This document shows positions 1-9,327 of a DNA stretch of 30,222 nt, piece after piece (the first letter of the stretch is position 1; each line of letters starts with the position of its first letter). The translations under genes were made by a program, and so were the position numbers. This stretch comes from Arsenophonus sp052174495 (GTDB lineage: Bacteria; Pseudomonadota; Gammaproteobacteria; Enterobacterales; Enterobacteriaceae). The stretch spans positions 1 to 30,222 of the forward strand of contig JBQMRR010000076.1 of NCBI GenBank assembly GCA_052174495.1, written 5' to 3'. The notes below the pieces were generated by a model, which searched no databases, was not told the DNA's origin, and saw only the letters and a list, made by a program, of their open reading frames with translations.

Positions 1-374
1 TTTTTATCACTTTCTAATGATTTATAAGGATCCAATTGATGAGTGGTTTTCCAGGTGATTACGGCAAGAATGATGATGATAATGATAGGAACTGTCCAAC
101 AAACTAACTCAATTTTGCTTGAATATGCCCAATCTGGCCGGTAGGTTGCTTGTTTGTTACTTGCTCGATATTTTCTGGCAAAGATAATAGCCATAAAAAT
201 AACTGGAATAACAACAATTAACATTAAACTAAGCGCAGTCAGTATCAATTTTTTTTGTTCTACCCCAATGGCACCCTTGGGATCCATTAATACCATATTG
301 CAACCAGTTAGCAAGAAAAAAATAGCAAGTAGTGAAATGATTCCAATGCTTTCTTTATATTTTATAAGTCTCAT
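1..374 (-). CDS. cyoA: Cytochrome bo3 ubiquinol oxidase subunit II (CyoA), 5' part, cut by the window edge
   Basis: Subunit II of the proton-pumping cytochrome bo3 ubiquinol oxidase in the inner membrane, an aerobic respiratory terminal oxidase. The first 124 codons are intact and match the enterobacterial CyoA N-terminus closely, starting MRLIKYKESIGII. A lipoprotein signal peptide ends in the lipobox LLTGC with the acylated Cys at residue 25, the same position as in E. coli. It is followed by the family motif MDPKGAIGVEQ, a membrane segment at about residues 42-68, the cytoplasmic loop RKYRASNKQATYRPDW, and a second segment at about 88-108 ending ITWKTTH. The periplasmic cupredoxin domain lies outside the window. 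The ATG at 374-372 is supported by a GGA about 8 bases upstream and by family alignment. No frameshift or stop is seen. It reads away from the decayed block and is clearly under selection. Confidence is very high. Confidence 0.97.
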   Translation of the reverse strand, partial: MRLIKYKESIGIISLLAIFFLLTGCNMVLMDPKGAIGVEQKKLILTALSLMLIVVIPVIFMAIIFARKYRASNKQATYRPDWAYSSKIELVCWTVPIIIIIILAVITWKTTHQLDPYKSLESDK

Positions 375-423
375 TTAGCGATTCCAAATGAAAAGATAAT
401 TATTGTCGTTTTATTCAGTATTC

Positions 424-452
424 ATTTTACGCTAAGGTTATATTAGTGTAAA
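424..452 (-). promoter_or_regulatory. Probable sigma-70 promoter of cyoA
   Basis: On the minus strand, TTTACA (452-447) and TAAAAT (429-424) are separated by exactly 17 bases, close to the -35/-10 consensus. The -10 box lies about 50 bases upstream of the cyoA start. The decayed IS256 relic begins within about 75 bases further upstream, so this is the last selected non-coding sequence before the dead block. No ArcA or FNR site was convincing. Confidence 0.6.
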
Positions 453-524
453 CAATTGTAAGGCGCATAAATATAATTGTTATTATTTTCTGTTAAAGTG
501 ATCAGATGTAAAATTGAATTCATT

Positions 525-1840
525 ATATAATAGTGAGTTATATTCATTTTTGATATATGAAGTTTCAGAGATAGTGGTGCATCCTGATAATTGATTTCAT
601 AAATGATTTCAACAACAGAGAGATCATATACCATGAAAAGGCTATCCTACAAGTATCTGTGAAACTAAATATTACCTATAATCCCCTTAACATGAACGCG
701 TCCTTAATAATAGAGGTAGCTGATAGCACCGCTGTTAAAGGTATGGTTGAAGCCATACTGCGATAATCTGCTTAGCGACGCCTTTTATCGACGGGGGCTT
801 ATATCATCGTCCGTAACAGTTATTTGCTACAGCAAACTATACAGACTTTTTTTTGTGGGGGGTATTAACAATATTGAGATTAAAGTGCTTAAGGTCAGAG
901 GGATTGCAGCGGTAACGGAATATGTTTCAACAGTTCATTGCTACCGTCTTATCTTAAATACGCAAAACGTCAAAGGCGCTACCATGGCTTTTGTACCTAC
1001 AAGACATCTTCATCGGTGATTTTTGAAGCTTCAAGCTGTTTCTCGGTGAAAAGCACATGATATTCTTGCTAAGTGCTATCTTCAGATTGAAACAACGATA
1101 GCTTGAAGAGCATAGACAATAATAGATGTGTGATTTAAGTGATATACCTACATTTATTTCTTAGCTGATAGTATAATCATTTTGTCAGGAAAGCTGATCA
1201 CCTTTTTTACCTGTTGCTCATTATCAACGTCACTGCGCATTGATGTAAGGAGCTCTATCTGCGCTTAAGGAGGGTTATTAAAAGTTAGAATCAAGCTGAG
1301 CATAACTTTTTAATGGCTAGCGAGCGCGTAACTTAACCGTACTCTCAGGCTTGCTACGAGAGATGATGCTTGGTTTTTCTTTGGAATGTAATAGCAAAAC
1401 TATTCCCGAGAATGCGGCACCAATGTTCTTGGGTAGATAAATAGCTGATGTGCTACATACCCTTCTCCAAAAGTATGTAAGCAAAAGTTAATGCTGATCT
1501 GCTGTATAGGTATAGCTAGCAAAAAAACTACGATACCGCTAATAAAGCCTTTTATGCTTTATTGGTAAGGTTTTAGCATATTTTCCTAACGATAAAGAAG
1601 TTAAAGAAAGAGCAAGAAGAAACTGCTGGTATTCTTATGATACCCGGTGCGTTGATGGGCATCATAAGAATGATGGATCTGATTGAGTAGGATTTTGAAT
1701 TAATAAGGTAACCTATAGAAGTATAAAACTGTACTGCTAGAAAAGCAATTTTTTATTTATATTTAATTAAGCTGCTCTAAGCTGCTCTAATTTTCATAAA
1801 AAATTATAATTGGTAAAAAAGGGGGAGAAGGACTTGACCT
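525..1840 (+). mobile_element. IS256-family (mutator-type) insertion sequence relic, copy A
   Basis: A dead transposase gene with some flanking element sequence. A matching, better preserved copy lies near 26255-27640, and the two can be aligned by eye over nearly their whole length. An example is the stretch before the ATG at 633, which shares ATATGA, GAGATA, ATCCTG and ACAGAGAGAT blocks with copy B. Across frames, copy A keeps IEIKVLKVRG (about 871-900), equivalent to the IS256 motif VKVPRVRDRSG, then fragments of the SSLLPPYL region. Near 1600-1690 it keeps the run that in copy B leads to the family's FYDFPAEHW region. It is frameshifted many times and has numerous stops, so it cannot be active. 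Terminal inverted repeats and a target duplication could not be identified. It lies immediately upstream of the cyoA promoter and appears to have replaced the N-terminal end of virB4. Confidence 0.75.
1768..1790. repeat. Two-copy 10-bp tandem duplication inside IS256 relic A
   Basis: GCTGCTCTAA occurs twice head to tail at 1771-1780 and 1781-1790, with three more matching bases to the left. It is not a multiple of three, so it adds a frameshift near the 3' end of the relic transposase. It looks like a slippage duplication in unselected DNA. Confidence 0.85.
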
Positions 1841-2169
1841 TACTGGTAAATAAAACGTCCAATTTAAAAATGAAGAATAGATTTTACGAAGAATCAGAGT
1901 GAAATGTACTTTAATCACCACCATGCAATAATTTTCTAATAACTCTCCTCTATTCATGAAATAAGATACTTTTACCAAAAAGTGATTTTTTCTGAAAATA
2001 GGAATTATTTAGGATACCATTTAATTATGAATCGCATGAAATGCTTGAAGTAGTGATAAATCAGTTTCATATCCAGGCTGATATACGATCATTTAAAATT
2101 TATTTGGTGATTTTTATATCCACAATGTGAAAAACTACCACTATATAACATAAAATATCTGATAATCTT
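1841..2169. other. Non-coding stretch between IS256 relic A and recognisable virB4
   Basis: No gene is recognised. From its position this could be the badly decayed N-terminal part of virB4, because the first recognisable VirB4 piece (near 2275) corresponds to roughly residue 250-280 of a typical protein of about 820 residues. I could not align it. It contains a GGGGGAGAAGG purine run but no convincing regulatory site. Confidence 0.4.
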
Positions 2170-4338
2170 CATAGCTATAAAATCAGTCATCTTTACTATT
2201 CTTCTCTCAAAGAGAGACCATTCCGTCGCAACCGCTTATTTTTATACCTTACTCTATCTACTGTTGATAGAACTGCCGCTTTTAAAGCGGAACAAAAAAA
2301 GATTAAAGAAGAACAGAAGTTATACGATCTCAATGAGGCATTGAGAGAGATATCAAAAATAAAAGTGTTATTCGATATCGCACTTTATTGTTATAATAAG
2401 GCCCTCAGGTATTGATTTTTTTTTTGAAAATTAATCGGTTTTTGTTATTAACTGGCTTTTTATAAATATTTTTTAAAATATGAATGGCGTAATGGTAGAA
2501 TTACCAGTCGTACTTCTAGTTATACGGAAGATTAGATCAGCGGCGCTGTTTTTAGTTGAATCTAGGAATATTAACTATATATGAATACTAAGTATTATTT
2601 TCACAGTTTAAAGTCAAGAAGTTTTCAGAAAAAATAGCGACTAAGATGATGAATAACATTGCTTCATATTCTCCATGATTAGATGATTATTCAATCCTAT
2701 ACTTCCATATCCTGGGATGAAGCGCGAAAACCATTAAATGCGCGCGGCTCATCTTCTGATGAGCGACAATAATATGCAGTATAACAACGTCTTAATCTTG
2801 ATCTGGACTTGATTTGTTAATATAAGTGAAATTCTCTCTATGGTCGCTACTATTTTTCATTAATGATTTATGCTAATGCTCTGAAAAGCACTGGTGACTG
2901 ATACTTAGGAAATTTATAATGCATATGAATAATATTGGTATTACTCTAATTCTGGCAGAATTATTATTATCAATGGTGTATATATTTCCCAGCATAGAGG
3001 AAATTATCTTTTCATTACCCTAAAAGAGAAACTTAGGAGTCAAATTTCGTGGAAATAGGGATGCTGCATATTGCTATCCCGGTAAGCACAATAGAATAAC
3101 TTAAGGAGATGTAATGCTGTTTTTACGTAAACTTGTGCTTGATGAGGTATTATCTTAATACACTTATCACGCTTTAGCTGATAAGGATTAATTTAATGAG
3201 AAAATTCTTTGATTACAGTACTTTTATGGCGAACTTTTGATAAAAACAATAATAATTACGTTCCTCCAAATATGCAATAAAAATATGCGTTGCCGGAAAA
3301 TTTTTCGCCGGATATAAAAACTAATAGATAAAGATCGGGGAGCAAAAATAAAATCTAGACGGTTAAAGGTGCTGTTATTTGCAGGTTTAGTGGTAAGTTT
3401 ATGAAATAAATACGTTTTCTCTTGTACCCAATAAATATAATCTTAACTTCATTAAGTAACTAATGAAACACTGTGTATCCATAAATGGATAACTATCATA
3501 GAGTGCAGGAAGCATCAATTGAGCTATCTGCTTAATATCGTTATGAACGATGAATCGGTAATCGTTGTTTTGTTATTACCCGTCTAATAGAATAACTGGC
3601 GAAATCGGATTCCCCATTAGGAATGCATAGAGAAAATGAGCTAAATATCCGGCTTTCAACGAGAGAGGCAGCGATTTTGCCTGGGTGTTCGATAAGTATC
3701 CTAATATGTTCGATATATAACCCACTTTGATAACTTTAACATCAATGAGACGGATTTTCTGAATAATGTCGATATATGTGCTGATATCGTTTTACTTACT
3801 TTACCGCATAACTCAACTCTAATTAAGAGCTATCGTCTCTTTACTTTCATGAATAAATTCTGAAAGTAGATTAGAAACCCTGTATTCAAGGAATTTACTT
3901 ACACCAAGCTAAAAACTATCCGTAATTAAATGCAATGGTAGTTATATCGCTATCAAATTTTTATCTGAAATTATTAAGGATGAAATTGATCTTGTGATTA
4001 TCGGAACAGTGCGCGTACACAAATTTTAACGGGTAATCCGATGGTAGATTGGAAGGATATTTTATCGATAGTATAAAATTGAGCTACAAGTGTTTGATAT
4101 TTTTAAAAGACTAAGATTAATAATCCCGTCAATATGTTGTTCTAAAACTCAGATCAAACGCAATAATGTAAAATATTTTTCCGAACAGGGGGAGATTCCC
4201 GGCTTGATCTTTCAAGAATAAGAAATATATAAAGTAATGAGCGGTGATGCCATAATTTTAAAATCTCTGAATCACTTTATAGATAAGGCAGGTAACATAA
4301 TGAATAACTGAACAACTTACCTTTCTAAAGCATTTTGA
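2170..4338 (+). pseudogene. virB4: VirB4-type conjugation ATPase, decayed and lacking its N-terminus
   Basis: VirB4 is the large cytoplasmic ATPase that powers type IV secretion. The C-terminal half is clear. FAWVFDKYPNMFDI (about 3675-3717) and, in one open frame, NETDFLNNVDICADIVL, match the family pattern FDNxxDxFD ... DGTDFLDNxDIRTPI. The same frame runs into RLFTFMNKF, the Walker B strand where VirB4 normally has FxxDEFW; both acidic residues are lost. RNPVFKEF and KLKTIRN follow, matching the KLKTIRKQNG segment. The 3' end, VMSGDAIILKSLNHFIDKAG (4234-4293), matches the VLSGTxDNxxxLxxLIDK terminus and reaches a stop at 4336-4338. A weaker segment, LNEALREISKIKVLFD near 2330-2380, fits the mid-protein LNEALDDLASGRFVFG region. 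A degenerate Walker A may lie near 3370-3400. The gene ends 21 bases before virB5. The missing N-terminus coincides with IS256 relic A. Confidence 0.85.
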
Positions 4339-4358
4339 TATAATTAATATGGTGATAT

Positions 4359-5060
4359 ATGAAATCTAAACAATTTAATATAGCAATCTTATCTTTCCTG
4401 TTGTTCAGTTTACAAACAATAGTGGGTGGTATTCCTGTTTTTGATCTGATGTTTAAAGTTGCGAAATTCCTAGGAATAGACTAAGGAAACTAAATAATGG
4501 CTTATAAACGACACAATAATTATAAAGACCAGATAGCCGTTTACAAACAGCAGCTAGCAACTGCAATAGGTATTTGTGATATTAGTATTTTGTTGATTAA
4601 ATTAAAAGCCTGGAGGTTGATCTTAAAAATCTTTGCTAACAGAGAAAGGCAGTGAATAAGCTTCTGTTATTTCTAGTTCCCCTCCTGATCAGTTTAACGT
4701 ATTACATGAGAAATATAAAATTTTAATACTTTCAATAATAAGGGCAATTAAAAAGATATATAAATAGCTGCAAGCAACAGCTTGTCAATAAGGCGATTCA
4801 GTTGAAACAACCGGATAAAATACAGAAGCAGGAAAGTCTTTTATTTAATAAAATTAACAAGCTTTTATAACGGTTGTGTTATCAACAGGCTTGAAAGAAT
4901 TATAGGATTTGGTGAACAGTATTCAGATAAAATCTGTTATGTTTAACTATTAATGATATAATGGAAAATGGATATTGAAGCTGTAGATTAGCGAAAAATT
5001 GCTTAAAGATCAGATGATTAAACGTTAAAGTCGATGACAGCTAAAACCTATAATAGTAAA
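4359..5060 (+). pseudogene. virB5: VirB5-type minor pilin of the T4SS, decayed
   Basis: VirB5 proteins are secreted minor components of the conjugative T pilus. The ATG at 4359 opens 41 intact codons, MKSKQFNIAILSFLLF..., a signal peptide followed by the near-invariant VirB5 start GGIPVFD just after the cleavage region. After a stop at 4482-4484 the sequence continues in other frames with YKDQIAVYKQQLATAIGI, matching the family's coiled segment before the conserved TGxRD. The 3' part keeps AIQLKQPDKIQKQESLL and ERIQDLVNSIQ, typical of the helical C-terminal domain (LQNLxxxI). The length fits the usual 220-240 residues. It sits directly after virB4, the canonical position. The 3' boundary is uncertain by about 100 bases. 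Confidence 0.75.
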
Positions 5061-5083
5061 TTAAATAATTTATAATCTAAATA

Positions 5084-5326
5084 TCATCATAAAAATATTT
5101 TTATTGAGTTTAATAGTTTAAAACTTTATTTTGTAGGATGCAAAGAAGAAGTGAAATCACTAAATAGTGTAAGGAATCATTCATATGAATTAAAAATTCT
5201 TTATGAGATATATCAAAATCAGAAAATTAATCAGAAAACTATAAAAATAGAGATGAAGCTCATTATCAGTTAAATCAACTGAACACTTTAACTCCAGAGT
5301 TAAATAACTTAGAGGAGAATATATAA
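5084..5326 (+). pseudogene. Probable entry-exclusion lipoprotein (Eex-like), decayed
   Basis: A short relic of about 81 codons between virB5 and virB6, the position of eex in IncN- and IncX-type transfer operons. Eex proteins are small lipoproteins that stop a plasmid-bearing cell from receiving the same plasmid. One frame reads KNIFIEFNSLKLYFVGCKEE; the FVGC could be a lipobox, and the next residues resemble the VxYYxxHPxEL pattern of Eex proteins. The normal Met start is gone (CAT CAT precedes KNIF). The last segment, HYQLNQLNTLTPELNNLEEN, is open to the TAA at 5324-5326. The assignment rests on position, length and a possible lipobox, so another small lipoprotein such as VirB7 is possible. 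Confidence 0.4.
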
Positions 5327-5494
5327 GTCACTCTGTTTTGTTGGTGTAAAAAAAATATCTAATAGGGGAATTTTTTGATGTCTTTTAAAAATTAATGATG
5401 CAACATTCTTCATTATGATTATAGAATTTTTTAGTTATATCAACCACAATTTTATATTGTACAATAAAGAAAAGGATATCACTCACTGAAATTT

Positions 5495-5512
5495 ATCTAT
5501 ACCATCTATACC
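5495..5512. repeat. Two-copy 9-bp tandem repeat in the virB6 relic
   Basis: ATCTATACC occurs twice without a gap (5495-5503 and 5504-5512). It is a small duplication typical of slippage in unselected DNA and is in frame by length. Confidence 0.85.
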
Positions 5513-5974
5513 AAAAAAAGTATAATATGAGTTATCATGCGAATAACAATTCTATTATCTTGCGTAGGGAATATAAATAGTTATTTTAATAGTATTATCT
5601 GCCATCAATAGCATAAAAGATAGTTTAAGTAGTGTACTATATTAGAATTACTTAATAATTTATAGAATAAGAAAAAATCCTTGATAAAACTTTACATGAC
5701 ATTAATGAATTAATAATTATAAAAAATGAAGGGATATATACCGCCCAGTTTATGACTTATCAGTCTATTTATGTTAATGATTTTTTGTCTTTTATATTAA
5801 TAAAGTTAAAGTAATAATCTTGTTATTAGGTACATATAACACCTCCATTCATATTTATATTTTATTTGATGTATGGGTTTGATGCTAATTATGTTTAACG
5901 ATTGGTTGCAAAACATTTTTCTAGAATATTAATGATTTTATCTTCTTCATTATCTTTAAGTCTAATTATTAATT

Positions 5975-6010
5975 ATTTTATTTACTAATAAAATTTTATT
6001 TACTAATAAA
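5975..6010. repeat. Perfect two-copy 18-bp tandem repeat in the virB6 relic
   Basis: ATTTTATTTACTAATAAA occurs at 5975-5992 and again at 5993-6010, identical and adjacent. Identity amid otherwise heavily decayed sequence suggests a recent duplication. Confidence 0.9.
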
Positions 6011-6379
6011 AAGTTACTACTTTGATATCTCAATTTAGTAAAATTGGATTCGATGCTTAATATGTTTAGCAGAGATATGTGCAACTCTACTTATTTATTT
6101 TAGAAATATTAGTAGTTTCTTTATCTGGAGTGAGCGCAACAATTTCTATGCAATTACTGTTCGAGATTAGTATAAGTGTAGCTGCGTTAGCAACAAAAAT
6201 CTTATCAACCAGCAGGGCAAGATATGAAAAACGCAATGCTTGTAATGTTGCTAGTTTTTAGGTAAACCAAACCCATCGCGGCTCTGAGTCAGATATGATG
6301 TGAAAAAGCGATAAAATCTGCTATTGAGCAGATGATAGCAAGAAATTAAGCGCTACCAAAAGAAAAACGTCTTCTATTG

Positions 6380-6998
6380 AAAATAGAACCTTCTCTGAAG
6401 TAAAAAAGATTAAATAGGAAAACTATAAATTAAATGTTGTCTTTTTCAAGGTGCACTCGGATAAGAAAGGTAATATAATGCAAATCATATTATTAACAAC
6501 AAGAACTGAATTTGCGTACCAACCTTTTCATCATCGCAAACAAACAATTCTAAAAATATGGAATTGAGCCTTATTGATAACATATCAGCTCAGCAGCCTG
6601 ATTTTCAGGTGACTTATCGTTATTTAAAATGAATATAGGAATAAAGTGAGAGACAAAGCAGAAGCTCGCCATCTCAAGTGGGCGCAATAGCAGAAAAATT
6701 TTAGTTAGAAAGATACTGATCAAAGCAATCGCCAAGAAATTGATTCGATTCATAACAGGTAAAGAAAGTTATCAGATCGCGCCTTATTTCGTTTATAACG
6801 ATAGATATTTTATCCTTAGTTTTTAATAAAAAGTTATTCCGTCTTTACTTTGCTATTTGAAAAGTAAAGAAGAGATTGTTAATAGTTTTATTAAACAAAA
6901 AATTTAACTATACCGTACCTGTTATTCACGAAACCACACTCTAGTATTGTGCTGCGTTCTATTGATACAGAATAGGGGGAGTATTACTTAAGTTTTAG
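6380..6998 (+). pseudogene. virB9: VirB9-type outer-membrane core T4SS protein, decayed and N-terminally incomplete
   Basis: VirB9 forms, with VirB7 and VirB10, the core complex spanning the periplasm and outer membrane. Fragments occur in family order: VVFFKVHSDKKGN (equivalent to the NxLFIKPK..ADTNLxV region), FQVTYRYL near 6600 (the FRYP motif), and a basic helical linker NKVRDKAEARHLKWAQ (the EARxxAxA linker). Then comes YQIAPYFVYNDRYFILSF (about 6770-6825), clearly the conserved APxxVxDDGRFTYxxF of the C-terminal domain. VIHETT and LRSIDT fit the final VxHxxxxxxVLRxG strand. The TAG at 6996-6998 ends GVLLKF, 4 bases before a virB10 start. The first 100 or so residues and all of virB8 are not found between virB6 and this gene, which suggests a deletion of roughly 1 kb. 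Confidence 0.7.
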
Positions 6999-7002
6999 TA
7001 AA

Positions 7003-8319
7003 ATGTCAACAACTGACAAAACCATAATATCGGCATAATCAAACTGTAAAGAAGTAAATTTAAAACAATAAAGGCTAAAAATATCAAAGAAAAATAAAAA
7101 GCAGAATTATAGAATAAAAAATCGTAATTTTATCCGCACAGAATGAAAACAATATTGTCTGCTTGAAGCATGAAGCGTAAAAAACAAGAGAAGGCTCTTA
7201 AACAGGAGCAAGAAGATAAAAGTGCCATCCTATTTAATAAACGATTAATAAACTAAAAAAAGAAAATAATAATGCACACTTCCTTTCTTGCCATTATTGT
7301 GATGGCACTTATTTTATTCTATAAGTGAATAACTGGATCTATTGCAATTTTATCTGCAACCTTTTAAAAAATAACGTGAATTGGACAAGAAAAACAGTAC
7401 AGACTATTGTAAATGTACTAATCTCAGGAAAATAATAAAATAAAAAAGAAAAGGCTCACAAACAACAGAAAATACGCAGAAAATAAAATAGCGTTAAATA
7501 CAATAACCCTTATCTAATACTAGTTTAAATAAACGCTATTTCTAACCCGCGCAAGTAATAGTGCAACGTTACAAATACAGTAAAATCTGGCATTGATAAA
7601 ATCACACTACTAATTTTATAGATGACTAAGCTTACAGAGAAAGTAGCCAATATAAAAAGAAATATATCACCCAAAGAGAAGGAAAACAAACTAATACTGG
7701 TTAACCTCATTCCCTATAAACTTGATTTGTATATTTTAAAAAAATTTCGATCACTTATTAAACGAATTATCCATTTATTTCTGACAAAATAGGAAAACTG
7801 TATTGCATAATTGCTAAAAATATATGGAATGCGAGCAGCGATAGCAAACTGATTAAAAAAATGGGGGAACGGACCGTGTTTAGATTATATCAATTTGGCG
7901 AACTGAAGCAGAATAAAGAGTAGACTTTTATTTAAAGTAACGAAGTTAATAAGGAGATACCCCCCCACTTATTTCTGTATTCCCATCTAAATATCTATGA
8001 TGCTGAAGCACTTGGTGAATCGTATGTTGATAGTTGTTTTGACAATCATTTCTGGAAGTGATTGGGCCAGTTTATTAATAGTAGGGATGATTCCCAATAT
8101 AAGCACTTTGGAGGCAAACAACAATCGGTAAAAAATGTAATACTGATTACAGAGAAAACAGCCGTTAAAAAATACAAAAGAATTATGCTGGAAAACACCA
8201 TTAATATTACACTAAGGCTTTATAAAAATCATGGTGAAATTATTAATCTTAATCCTGGATAACATGTTGCTTTTTCAAAAGTCTATACGTTAAGAACAAA
8301 AATAACTAAAAATATTTAA
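7003..8319 (+). pseudogene. virB10: VirB10-type T4SS core scaffold, decayed but near full length
   Basis: VirB10 spans both membranes and gates the conjugation channel. The ATG at 7003 (MSTTDKT) starts a span of 439 codons, normal for the family. The N-terminal part is charged (EKALKQEQEDKSAILFNKR) and is followed by a hydrophobic segment, FLAIIVMALILFY, as expected for the single membrane helix. The beta-barrel domain is clear in one open frame: CIIAKNIWNASSDSKLI, VFRLYQFGELKQNK (VxGEYRxGxLKQGQxR). Then comes DAEALGESYVDSCFDNHFWK (family DALGxxGxDGxVDNHFWxRFGG; the Arg is now TGA). The C-terminus LENTINITLRLYKNHGEI and FSKVYTLRTK matches the diagnostic LENTINIPPTLxKNQGE and the end of the protein at TAA 8317-8319. 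This is one of the most secure calls in the window. Confidence 0.9.
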
Positions 8320-8329
8320 CTAGAATAGT

Positions 8330-9327
8330 AGAAACTGTATTTCTTTAGTGAGTTTCTAAATATTTAGGAATTAATAGAAATTTTAGTTAACTGTTCTAAC
8401 GAATTACTTTATTAAAGTAAACGGCTAATAAAAGCAACATCGTATCAATTTTACATATGAAGAGAGTTATAATTTTGTATGTTGTTTAGCAAAAAATTAT
8501 AGTAGAATACTAAAATATTAAATCGGAACTATCTACTACTCTAAAATTGGAGGGACATTATTAGGTTATAATTTCTACGACCTTATGAGAGATGTCGTAT
8601 CTCCATCACCATCCACAAACCTTTAAAAGTATAAATTCCTTATTAATTCTTATATTAATACAGGATTTTATCATCGCGTTCACAGAATAAAGGAAAGAAA
8701 AAACTATGATGTAGTATTGATGAAGATCTATCTTGATGGAGGAAGAACTTCCATTCTGCGCTTAATGGAAGAGTGTATATAAGTATGACAAACTATTGCT
8801 GTTGCGCGGCTGAAAACAGCACAGATAAATAACGTACATAAATATGTTATTGACTATATTATTCTTCTGTATTTCCGTATCGTGACGATTGATAATAACG
8901 ATGAAATTACGTTTAGAGCACAAAATTACGTTTATTTATTTGTCATCTGAGTTATCAAGATGAAAAGGCGGCGCCATCATAACACGCCAGCAAGTCTCTT
9001 TTATTAGAATTACCATATGAATACTGACTTCATCTTGTTAACGAAAGTTCACGGCGCAAAAGCGTGGAATTTTTTAAAATCATCTGCTCTGGATATGAAA
9101 GAAGAATAACCTCGATTTACTCGGATTCAGCAAAAGAAGCTTTGAATGATTTTATTACGTATTATTACGAGAATTTACAATATAATCAACTCTACTTCAT
9201 GTTTATGTTACGTGAAGTTTTAGATAATCTGGATGTTATTGTCAGTATTCATCTTAATAGAAATATTGGCGTATGAATGATATTTATTTTCGCTAATCAT
9301 ATCACAAGTCGTATTAAGAGAACTTAA
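8330..9327 (+). pseudogene. virB11: VirB11-type hexameric traffic ATPase, decayed
   Basis: VirB11 is the hexameric ATPase at the base of the T4SS. Pieces appear in order over about 330 codons, the family length: FLKYLGIN-like N-terminal residues; RCRISITIHKP near 8590-8625 (family DTVSITIRKPS); IDNNDEITFRAQNYVYLF (about 8888-8941, family IEDTxEIxFxxHxNxVxLF); and KAAPS..ASKSLLLE (TPxxLLRSCLR). Then FFKIICSGYERRITSIYSDS continues AKEALNDF (from 9070), matching FLKxISSGHxGSITSIHSDSA with the His box decayed to Tyr, followed by VDVIV-like NLDVIVSIHLNRN. The Walker A region near 8625-8700 is not recognisable. The last frame ends at TAA 9325-9327. It directly follows virB10, as in functional operons. 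The start is approximate. Confidence 0.88.

Larger units (their letters stand above)
5378..6261 (+). pseudogene. virB6: VirB6-type polytopic inner-membrane T4SS protein, decayed
   Basis: VirB6 forms part of the inner-membrane channel. A candidate start is the ATG at 5378 (MSFKN), preceded by a good AGGGGAA ribosome site 8 bases upstream. From here on the translations are strongly hydrophobic in broken frames, including IVILIVLSAINS. The 3' 60 codons are open and read YLFILEILVVSLSGVSATIS, then ISISVAALATKI and a basic tail SRARYEKRN. This is the membrane-helix, Ala/Gly/Ser-rich and basic-end layout of VirB6 C-termini. The length of about 295 codons fits the family. VirB6 is poorly conserved, so the call depends mainly on order (after eex-like, before virB9), length and hydrophobicity. 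An 18-bp and a 9-bp tandem duplication lie within it. Confidence 0.5.

Noticed and set aside
154..378. 74-codon plus-strand open frame
   Set aside because: Antisense shadow of cyoA; the minus-strand translation is an unmistakable CyoA N-terminus.
747..1019. 90-codon plus-strand open frame
   Set aside because: It is a fragment of the IS256 relic A transposase (IEIKVLKVRG region), not a gene of its own.
8062..9276. Two small plus-strand open frames (66 and 70 codons) that could be called hypothetical proteins
   Set aside because: They are surviving pieces of VirB10 (LENTINITLRLYKNHGEI) and VirB11 (ITSIYSDSAKEALNDF).
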